Of a stretch of DNA of 6,922 bases, positions 1 through 5,236 are shown piece by piece. Source of the stretch: a gamma proteobacterium symbiont of Bathyaustriella thionipta. Its GTDB lineage: Bacteria; Pseudomonadota; Gammaproteobacteria; Chromatiales; Chromatiaceae. Below the pieces are notes generated by a model that saw nothing but the letters and a program-made list of their open reading frames with translations, was not told the DNA's origin and did no database searches. The stretch's first letter is position 1. Each line of letters opens with the position of its first letter. The position numbers and the translations under genes are program-made. The stretch lies in assembly GCA_025656895.1 (NCBI GenBank), contig JAHXHF010000371.1, positions 1 through 6,922 on the forward strand. The letters run 5' to 3'.

Positions 1-8
1 TTAGCCAT
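1..8 (-). CDS. possible start of a divergent gene, cut by the window edge
   Basis: Read on the minus strand, positions 8 to 1 give ATG GCT AA, which could be the first codons (Met-Ala-Lys or Asn) of a gene transcribed away from mraZ. A purine-rich GGGAG (minus strand, positions 20-16) lies 7 bases before this ATG, a normal ribosome-binding spacing. Only eight bases are visible, so the product cannot be identified. In many gammaproteobacteria a divergent gene such as rsmI lies near mraZ, but nothing here confirms that. I found no convincing promoter for it on the minus strand. It may be chance. Confidence 0.28.
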
Positions 9-30
9 TTTCTTTCTCCCATCAAGTTGA

Positions 31-46
31 TAGGAGTATTATCCTA
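31..46. repeat. short imperfect-context inverted repeat
   Basis: The arms tagga (31-35) and tccta (42-46) are exact reverse complements around a 6-base centre. A 5-bp stem is close to what chance gives in AT-rich intergenic DNA. On the minus strand it would sit in the leader of the possible divergent gene, just upstream of its ribosome-binding site. No function is claimed. Confidence 0.25.
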
Positions 47-54
47 CAGGTGGT

Positions 55-71
55 GGCTCAGTAGCTGAGCC
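55..71. repeat. 17-bp palindrome, copy 1 of a twin pair
   Basis: The sequence is GGCTCAG, TAG, CTGAGCC: perfect 7-base arms around a 3-base centre. The same 17 bases recur at 146-162 with only the last centre base changed (TAG to TAT). Neither strand has a T-run after the stem, so it is not a typical intrinsic terminator. It could be a binding site for a dimeric protein, a hairpin in a transcript of the divergent gene, or a copy of a dispersed palindromic repeat. Confidence 0.75.
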
Positions 72-142
72 TTAGGGGTAATCAGGTAAAGTTTTACATT
101 AAGTTGTTGCTTCAATTGCTTGTCCGTTTGGCTGTTTTTGCG

Positions 143-165
143 ACAGGCTCAGTATCTGAGCCTGT
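143..165. repeat. 23-bp palindrome, copy 2 of a twin pair
   Basis: The arms ACAGGCTCAG (143-152) and CTGAGCCTGT (156-165) are perfect 10-base reverse complements around TAT. The inner 17 bases match copy 1 at 55-71 in 16 of 17 positions, and the stem is three base pairs longer here. The sequence after it (gcttataag) is not a U-tract, and the T-run lies before it at 135-139, so it does not look like a Rho-independent terminator in either direction. It ends about 45 bases before the -35 element of the mraZ promoter, so it should not be in the mraZ transcript made from that promoter. Confidence 0.8.
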
Positions 166-209
166 GCTTATAAGTGCTTGTTCTATAAGGAACTTTTGTG
201 CCGGCAAGG

Positions 210-239
210 TTGACAGAAGTGCTTTTCAGCTTCTAAGAT
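210..239 (+). promoter_or_regulatory. predicted sigma70 promoter of the mraZ operon
   Basis: A perfect -35 hexamer TTGACA lies at 210-215. The best -10 match is TAAGAT at 234-239, four of six consensus bases, with an 18-bp spacer. Transcription would then begin near 246-248, giving a leader of about 45 bases before mraZ, and would start at the first TGGG repeat. This arrangement resembles the main mra promoter of E. coli, where MraZ sites sit around the start of transcription. The -35 is strong, the -10 is weak, and the start point is inferred. Confidence 0.65.
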
Positions 240-247
240 GTAGGATA

Positions 248-273
248 GTGGGGAAAAGTGGGTAAATATGGGA
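248..273 (+). promoter_or_regulatory. MraZ operator: three TGGGN repeats in 10-bp phase
   Basis: TGGGG (249-253), TGGGT (259-263) and TGGGA (269-273) are spaced exactly 10 bases apart, so they lie on one face of the helix. Each is preceded by G, G or A. Direct TGGGN repeats separated by 5 bases upstream of mraZ are the known binding site of the MraZ protein in E. coli and other bacteria, where MraZ represses its own operon. Here they lie between the predicted transcription start and the mraZ ribosome-binding site, which suits autoregulation. Confidence 0.85.
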
Positions 274-282
274 TTTTAACCG

Positions 283-287
283 GGAGG
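283..287 (+). promoter_or_regulatory. ribosome-binding site of mraZ (supports the TTG start)
   Basis: GGAGG at 283-287, within a longer purine run gggagggg (282-289), lies 4 bases before TTG at 292. The spacing is tight but this is the only strong site nearby. It supports TTG 292 as the start over the downstream GTG 304 and ATG 343. Confidence 0.7.
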
Positions 288-291
288 GGTT

Positions 292-750
292 TTGTTCCGC
301 GGAGTGACCAATCTCAATCTGGATAGCAAGGGACGTTTGGCCATGCCAACACGTTACCGCGAGCGCTTGCGTGAATGTTGCGATTCGCAATTGCTGACAA
401 CGATTGATACGGATGGTTGTCTGCTGATCTATCCCTTGCCGGAATGGCAGGAAATTGAACGTAAGCTGGCGCGTATGCCCAGCTTCAACAAGACAGCCAG
501 GCGTTTACAGAGGCTGCTGATCGGTCACGCCACTGAGACAGATATGGATGCGCAAGGGCGCATTCTGCTGCCGCCGCCACTGCGGGATTTTGCGCAACTG
601 GAAAAACATACGGTTTTAATCGGCCAGAGTAACAAGTTCGAATTGTGGGATGAAACGCGCTGGAATGAACAGCGTCAGGAATGGCTGCAGGCGGATAACG
701 AGCTCATGCTTGATGATCTGCCTGATGATTTCAAAAACCTGTCGATATAG
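292..750 (+). CDS. mraZ: MraZ, transcriptional regulator of the dcw cluster
   Basis: MraZ is a nucleoid-associated DNA-binding protein that forms ring oligomers and controls the division and cell wall operon it heads. The 152-residue product begins MFRG and carries the two family DxxxR signatures, D11-SKG-R15 and D86-AQG-R90, one in each AbrB-like (swapped-hairpin) half. YPLPEW (47-52), RRLQRLLIGHA (70-80) and NKFELWDE (114-121) are also family-typical. The length equals that of E. coli MraZ as I recall it. The start is TTG: the nearest upstream in-frame ATG (268) is followed at once by a stop (TAA, 277-279), so no longer reading is possible, and MFRG is the conserved N-terminus. The operator at 249-273 implies that it regulates its own synthesis. 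rsmH follows 4 bases later. Confidence 0.97.
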   Translation: MFRGVTNLNLDSKGRLAMPTRYRERLRECCDSQLLTTIDTDGCLLIYPLPEWQEIERKLARMPSFNKTARRLQRLLIGHATETDMDAQGRILLPPPLRDFAQLEKHTVLIGQSNKFELWDETRWNEQRQEWLQADNELMLDDLPDDFKNLSI

Positions 751-754
751 CGGC

Positions 755-1684
755 TTGAAAGACAACGAACATCAACCGGTGCTTTATGAAGAAGCATTGC
801 AGGCGCTTGATATTCAGGTTGACGGAGTCTACATAGACGGCACTTTCGGCCGTGGGGGGCATAGCAATGGTGTGTTGCAGCGGCTGGGTCCGACGGGGCG
901 ATTGTTTGCTTTTGACAAAGACAGTGCCGCTTTGCACTGCGCGCAGCAGCGCTTTGCCGATGACGCAAGATTGTCGCTGATGCAGGCTTCTTTTGCTGCC
1001 ATGGATGAATGCCTGCATGAGCAGGATCTGGCTGGCCGGGTAAATGGTGTGTTACTGGATTTGGGCGTGTCCTCACCTCAACTGGATAACGCTGAACGTG
1101 GTTTCAGCTTTTCACAGGATGGCCCGCTGGATATGCGTATGAACACATCGGCGGGTAGAACGGCGGCTGACTGGCTGCAAACAGCGAGTGAAGATGAAAT
1201 TGTGCAGGTACTGAAAGTTTATGGAGAAGAACGTTTTGCGCGCCGTATCGCACGTGCTGTGCTGCAACAAAGAATGCTGCAGCCTTTGCGCACAACCGCG
1301 CAATTGGCTGATTTGATTCAACAGGCGATACCGTTTAAAGAGAAACACAAGCATCCTGCAACCCGCAGTTTTCAGGCGATACGTATCTTTATCAATAATG
1401 AACTGGCGGATCTGGAGCAGGGATTACAGGCGGCATTACGCCTGCTGGGCAGTGGCGGGCGTTTGGTGGTGATCAGTTTTCATTCGCTGGAAGACCGCAT
1501 CGTGAAGCGTTTTATGCGCAATGAAAGCCGTGGCCGGCAATTGCCAAGAGGTGTGCCGGTTAGCGGATATGCGGAAGGTCGAAGTTTGCGTCTGCTGGGA
1601 AAGGCGGTGCGGGCGACAGAGACAGAAATTAAAGCCAATGTGCGTGCCCGCAGCGCGGTCATGCGTGTTGCGGAGAAGTTGTAA
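755..1684 (+). CDS. rsmH: RsmH, 16S rRNA (cytosine(1402)-N4)-methyltransferase
   Basis: RsmH (MraW) uses S-adenosylmethionine to methylate N4 of C1402 in the 30S decoding centre. Counting from TTG 755 the protein is 309 residues, near the 313 of E. coli. Visible motifs are the SAM-binding DGTFGRGGHS (28-37), LLDLGVSSPQLD (100-111), DMRM (126-129), HPATRSFQAIRIFINNEL (200-217) and SFHSLEDRIVKRFM (241-254). The reading frame is open from ATG 650 inside mraZ, but those extra residues do not resemble the family. TTG 755 puts H6 and the following PVL in the same register as the E. coli N-terminus. ATG 725 (10 residues longer) is the main alternative. Neither start has a clear ribosome-binding site, so translation probably depends on ribosomes ending at the mraZ stop (748-750). 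The stop overlaps the ftsL start by one base (TAATG). Confidence 0.95.
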   Translation: MKDNEHQPVLYEEALQALDIQVDGVYIDGTFGRGGHSNGVLQRLGPTGRLFAFDKDSAALHCAQQRFADDARLSLMQASFAAMDECLHEQDLAGRVNGVLLDLGVSSPQLDNAERGFSFSQDGPLDMRMNTSAGRTAADWLQTASEDEIVQVLKVYGEERFARRIARAVLQQRMLQPLRTTAQLADLIQQAIPFKEKHKHPATRSFQAIRIFINNELADLEQGLQAALRLLGSGGRLVVISFHSLEDRIVKRFMRNESRGRQLPRGVPVSGYAEGRSLRLLGKAVRATETEIKANVRARSAVMRVAEKL

Positions 1685-1956
1685 TGCGCAACCCTTATGT
1701 ACTGCTGGTGATCGTGCTGCTGGTTGTGGCCAGTGGTCTGGGTGTGGTTCACAGCAAATATAAGAGTCGGCAATTATTCGTTGAATTGCAGGATATACAT
1801 AAACAATGGGTCAAGGCACGGGTTGATTGGGGGCGTATGCAAATAGAATTACAAACCTGGGGAAGGCAAAGCCGAGTGGATCGCATCGCCCGTACCCGCC
1901 TCGGTATGCATTTGCCCGGTGCGCAAGATGCATTTTTAATCAGTGCGCGAAAATGA
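1684..1956 (+). CDS. ftsL: FtsL, cell division protein of the FtsQLB complex
   Basis: FtsL is a small bitopic inner-membrane protein that joins FtsB and FtsQ and helps activate septal wall synthesis by FtsW-FtsI. The 90-residue product has one hydrophobic segment (about 5-23), then a charged periplasmic helix likely to form a coiled coil (about 26-60), then RVDRIARTRLGMHLP (64-78), the usual C-terminal signature. Only about four residues precede the membrane segment, against roughly 34 in E. coli. The start is secure: GGAG at 1672-1675 sits 8 bases upstream, and the frame has no ATG, GTG or TTG between the stop at 1630-1632 and 1684. The family is poorly conserved, so identification rests on topology, the C-terminal motif and position between rsmH and ftsI. 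It overlaps ftsI by four bases (ATGA). Confidence 0.93.
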   Translation: MRNPYVLLVIVLLVVASGLGVVHSKYKSRQLFVELQDIHKQWVKARVDWGRMQIELQTWGRQSRVDRIARTRLGMHLPGAQDAFLISARK

Positions 1957-3701
1957 GCAGGCAGAAAACCACTAAGCGGGTTAAAAAAACCGGCAGCAGC
2001 CAGCAGGATCTGCCGTGTTATGTGACACGGCGGCGTATTCTGCTGTCTTTAATGGGGCTGTTTTTTGTGGCGGCGCTGGCGCAGGCGATTGATCAGCAGA
2101 TTCTGCAAACCGGTTTTCTGAAAGAACAGGGGCAAAAGCGGTTTTTACGACGGGTGGAAATACCGGCTATTCGTGGCATGATTATGGATCGTCAGGGTGC
2201 GCCCATGGCGATCAGTACGCCGGTGCAGTCTATCTGGGCTAATCCGCGCAAAATTGGTGCGGATGCGCGTGAACTGGCGCCGCTGGCAAAAATACTGGGT
2301 ATGGATCTGGATAAGCTGAGACGCCGCCTGGCGGCGCACAGTGAGCGGGGCTTTGTGTATCTGAAACGCAGAGTGTCTCCTGACGTGGCGGCAGAAGTGC
2401 GGGCGCTGGATTTGCCGGCCATTTCCCTGCAGCAGGAATACAAGCGTTTTTATCCGGCCGGTGAAACCAGCGCGCACATCATCGGCTTTACCGATGTGGA
2501 TGATCAGGGTCAGGAAGGTCTGGAACTGGCTTTCAATCAGCGTTTGCAGGGTTCCGCCGGTGAAAAGCTGGTTATCAAGGATGCCTTGTCCCGTGTTATC
2601 GGTGATGTTGAACAAATCAAGCCGGCACAGCCTGGTGAAAATATTATTCTGAGTCTGGATCGCCGGGTACAGTATCTGGCTTATCGTGAACTCAAGGCAG
2701 CGGTGCAGAAAAACAAGGCACACGCGGCTTCCGCCGTGGTGCTGGATGTGACCACCGGCGAAGTGCTGGCGATGGTTAATCAGCCATCCTATAACCCGAA
2801 TGGAAACAGATCGGGGCGCGGCGGGCGCTTGCGCAATCGGGCGCTTACCGATGTGTTTGAGCCGGGTTCAACCATCAAACCCTTTACTGTGGTGGCGGCT
2901 TTGATGTCGGGTCGTTATCAACCACATACCCTGATTGATACTCATCCGGGCAGTATGCGTCTGGGTTCATTTACGGTTCGTGATACACGGGATCATGGCG
3001 TTATTGATGTGGCGACGGTCATTACAAAATCAAGCAATGTCGGCGCCAGTAAAATCGCTTTGAATCTGGACTACAACAGTCTTACCGATGTGCTTGCGAA
3101 AGTGGGTATGGATGATGTCAGCGGCAGTCATTTCCCCGGTGAAGCGGCCGGGCAGTTACCCGACCTGAAACCCTATAGCAAGGTTGACCGGGCCGCGTTG
3201 GCGTATGGCTATGGTTTGTCGGTTACCACATTACAGTTGGCGCAGGCTTATTCGGTTTTGGCAACGGATGGATTGATGAGACCTGTCAGCCTGTTGCGCA
3301 AGGATAAGCCGGTCGAAGGCAAGCGGGTATTGCCGGCCAATATAAGCCGTACTGTACGTGACATGATGGAAACGGTGGTATCCAGTGAAGGTACGGCACC
3401 TTTGGCCGCAGTAGAGGGATACCGTATAGCCGGCAAGACGGGCACGGTTAAGAAAAGCCATCAGGGTGGTTATTCCGAGCATCATTATCTGGCCATATTT
3501 GCGGGCATGGCACCCGCCAGCCATCCGCGCTTTGTGATGGTAGTGGTGGTCGATGATCCGCAGGCCGGCCCTTATTACGGCGGTCTGGTGGCCGCACCGG
3601 TTTTTTCCAAAGTGATGAGTGGCACATTGCGTTTGATGAATGTCGCACCGGATGCGCCAGCAACTCCCCGGCTTAGGCTGGCTGACGGAGGTTCAGCATG
3701 A
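1953..3701 (+). CDS. ftsI: FtsI (PBP3), septal peptidoglycan D,D-transpeptidase
   Basis: FtsI crosslinks peptidoglycan at the division septum as partner of the glycosyltransferase FtsW. It is anchored in the inner membrane and acts in the periplasm. The 582-residue product (E. coli 588) has a basic cytoplasmic tail (1-28), one membrane segment (about 29-47), a PBP dimerisation domain opening with RGMIMDRQG (74-82), and the transpeptidase domain. All three active-site motifs are intact: SxxK as S306-TI-K309, SxN as S360-S-N362, and KTGT at 495-498. EPGSTIKP, SYNPN (279-283), AYGYGLSVTTLQLA (417-430) and DDPQAGPYYGG (534-544) are typical of the class. The frame is open upstream to ATG 1827 inside ftsL, but ATG 1953 gives the normal N-terminus and forms the ATGA overlap with the ftsL stop. 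With no strong ribosome-binding site, translation is probably coupled to ftsL. Confidence 0.97.
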   Translation: MSRQKTTKRVKKTGSSQQDLPCYVTRRRILLSLMGLFFVAALAQAIDQQILQTGFLKEQGQKRFLRRVEIPAIRGMIMDRQGAPMAISTPVQSIWANPRKIGADARELAPLAKILGMDLDKLRRRLAAHSERGFVYLKRRVSPDVAAEVRALDLPAISLQQEYKRFYPAGETSAHIIGFTDVDDQGQEGLELAFNQRLQGSAGEKLVIKDALSRVIGDVEQIKPAQPGENIILSLDRRVQYLAYRELKAAVQKNKAHAASAVVLDVTTGEVLAMVNQPSYNPNGNRSGRGGRLRNRALTDVFEPGSTIKPFTVVAALMSGRYQPHTLIDTHPGSMRLGSFTVRDTRDHGVIDVATVITKSSNVGASKIALNLDYNSLTDVLAKVGMDDVSGSHFPGEAAGQLPDLKPYSKVDRAALAYGYGLSVTTLQLAQAYSVLATDGLMRPVSLLRKDKPVEGKRVLPANISRTVRDMMETVVSSEGTAPLAAVEGYRIAGKTGTVKKSHQGGYSEHHYLAIFAGMAPASHPRFVMVVVVDDPQAGPYYGGLVAAPVFSKVMSGTLRLMNVAPDAPATPRLRLADGGSA

Positions 3702-5236
3702 TGCCGGCTTACCAGCTTGCAGCGCCGACTTTGTCCGACTTGCTGGCCGGTCTGGTATCGGTTGCGCCCTGGCAGGATTGCAGTGTCAGCAGCGTGGCTG
3801 CCAACAGCCGGGAACTGACCACAGGAAGTTTGTTTCTGGCCTGTAGCGGTATGAACAGTCATGGCCTGGATCATCTCAGTGAAACACAGGCGCAAGCCTG
3901 CTGTGCGCTGGTGGCAGAGCCGGATAAGCAATGGAGCGCAAATAAAATCAGGCATTGGGCCGGTCAGCGCAGACTGAATGTGCTGATTGTGGATGAACTG
4001 AGCCGCAATCTGGCTAGAATTGCTGCGCGTTTCTACGCATATCCTTCGCAGGATATGCGCTTGACCGGCATTACCGGCACAAATGGCAAAAGCAGCTGCG
4101 CCTGGTATCTGGCACAACTGGGGGGGGCGCACTGCGCCATGATCGGAACCCTGGGTGTCGGGCGTATCGATGATCTTGAGGTCAGCACTCATACCACGCC
4201 GGATGCCATGACGTTACAGAAAAATCTGGCCGGGCTGCGTGACAAAGATGTGCAGTCTGTGGCCATCGAAGTCTCTTCGCACGCACTGGATCAGCAGCGC
4301 GTCAATACGCTGCTCTTTAAAACAGCTGTATTTACCAATTTATCCCGCGATCATCTTGATTATCATGCCGATATGCATAGCTACGGCGAAGCCAAAGCAC
4401 GCCTGTTTCAAATGCCGGGTTTGCAGAATGCGGTACTGAACGCAGATGATGAAGTGGGTTGTAGCCTGTTGAAAAAGCTGCCGCCACAAGTAACAGCGGT
4501 GCTTTACAGCGTGCATTTCTCAACAGCCGAGTTGAAGGCGCAGTCAGAGCACTGGATAAGCGCGCGCAATATTGAATACAGCCTGGCCGGCACGCGCATG
4601 CAGATACAGTCATCCTGGGGTACGGTTGAAGTCTCTACTTCTTTACTGGGTGAATTCAATGTCAGTAATTTACTGGCAGTGATGGCGGTACGCCTGCTGG
4701 CGGGTGATGAACTGCGCTCACTGGCGGTGCGTGTGGCGCAGTTGAGCATGCCGCCGGGTCGCCTGCAAAGGTTGCAAAGCGGCACATCGGCCACGGTACT
4801 GATCGATTACGCGCATACACCGGACGCGCTGCAGAATGTTATGAAAACACTGCGCCAGCATGTAGAAGGCAAACTGTTTGTGGTATTTGGTTGTGGAGGT
4901 GAGCGTGATCGGGGCAAGCGTCCGTTAATGGGCGCGGCGGCAGACTGGTATGCCGATTACATTGTACTGACAGACGACAACCCCCGTGCTGAAGACGCGC
5001 AGCAGATCATAGCGGATATTCGGGCAGGCATAGCCGCCGATACCCCGCTGGAAATACAGCATGACCGGCGCGCGGCCATAGCGGCGGCCATTGACCGTGC
5101 CGGGACGAATGATCTGGTGCTGGTGGCCGGCAAAGGCCATGAAAATTATCAGTTGATTGACGGGCAATCCCTGCCATTCAGTGATGCCGCAGTGGTCGCC
5201 GGATTGTTACAGCAACAGCCGGAGGTCTCGTTGTGA
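3698..5236 (+). CDS. murE: MurE, UDP-MurNAc-L-Ala-D-Glu:meso-diaminopimelate ligase
   Basis: MurE is the cytoplasmic ATP-dependent ligase adding the third residue of the peptidoglycan stem peptide. The 512-residue product shows the three Mur-ligase domains. Motifs are NSREL (36-40) in the UDP-binding domain, the ATP P-loop GTNGKSS (127-133), THTTP (164-168), EVSSHALDQ (191-199), DYH (221-223), a probable carbamylated lysine K233 in GEAKARLF, YAHTPDAL (371-378), FGCGGERDRGKRP (397-409), DNPR (427-430) and AGKGHENYQ (477-485). DNPR marks meso-diaminopimelate rather than lysine specificity. The P-loop ends SS where TT or TS is common, and the stretch between the P-loop lysine and IGTLG is three residues shorter than I recall for E. 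coli. GGAGG at 3687-3691 serves tandem ATG codons at 3698 and 3701, and the first overlaps the ftsI stop as ATGA. murF follows with a GTGA overlap. Confidence 0.97.
   Translation: MMPAYQLAAPTLSDLLAGLVSVAPWQDCSVSSVAANSRELTTGSLFLACSGMNSHGLDHLSETQAQACCALVAEPDKQWSANKIRHWAGQRRLNVLIVDELSRNLARIAARFYAYPSQDMRLTGITGTNGKSSCAWYLAQLGGAHCAMIGTLGVGRIDDLEVSTHTTPDAMTLQKNLAGLRDKDVQSVAIEVSSHALDQQRVNTLLFKTAVFTNLSRDHLDYHADMHSYGEAKARLFQMPGLQNAVLNADDEVGCSLLKKLPPQVTAVLYSVHFSTAELKAQSEHWISARNIEYSLAGTRMQIQSSWGTVEVSTSLLGEFNVSNLLAVMAVRLLAGDELRSLAVRVAQLSMPPGRLQRLQSGTSATVLIDYAHTPDALQNVMKTLRQHVEGKLFVVFGCGGERDRGKRPLMGAAADWYADYIVLTDDNPRAEDAQQIIADIRAGIAADTPLEIQHDRRAAIAAAIDRAGTNDLVLVAGKGHENYQLIDGQSLPFSDAAVVAGLLQQQPEVSL

Noticed and set aside
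55..165. The two palindromes as Rho-independent terminators
   Set aside because: The stems are good, but neither strand has a T-run directly after either stem. The only nearby T-run (135-139) is on the wrong side of the second one.
184..189. TATAAG as a second promoter -10 element
   Set aside because: No acceptable -35 lies 16-18 bases upstream; the position is occupied by the second palindrome.
164..224. Three GTGCTT copies (164-169, 174-179, 219-224) as a regulatory repeat
   Set aside because: Six-base matches with irregular spacing (10 and 45 bases) are weak evidence and fit no family I can name.
281..285. CGGGA as a fourth MraZ box
   Set aside because: It lacks the leading T, starts 12 rather than 10 bases after the third box, and is part of the ribosome-binding site.
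650..754. N-terminal extension of RsmH starting at ATG 650
   Set aside because: The extra 35 residues overlap mraZ, look like out-of-frame mraZ sequence, and precede the position where family members begin.
675..1076. Minus-strand open frames over rsmH, and similar ones over ftsI, murE and murF (for example 2145-2723 and 3575-4192)
   Set aside because: They lie opposite strongly conserved genes, their translations resemble no family I know, and they look like by-products of the codon usage on the coding strand.
1827..1952. N-terminal extension of FtsI starting at ATG 1827
   Set aside because: It lies wholly within ftsL in another frame. ATG 1953 gives the expected length and N-terminal topology and the ATGA overlap.
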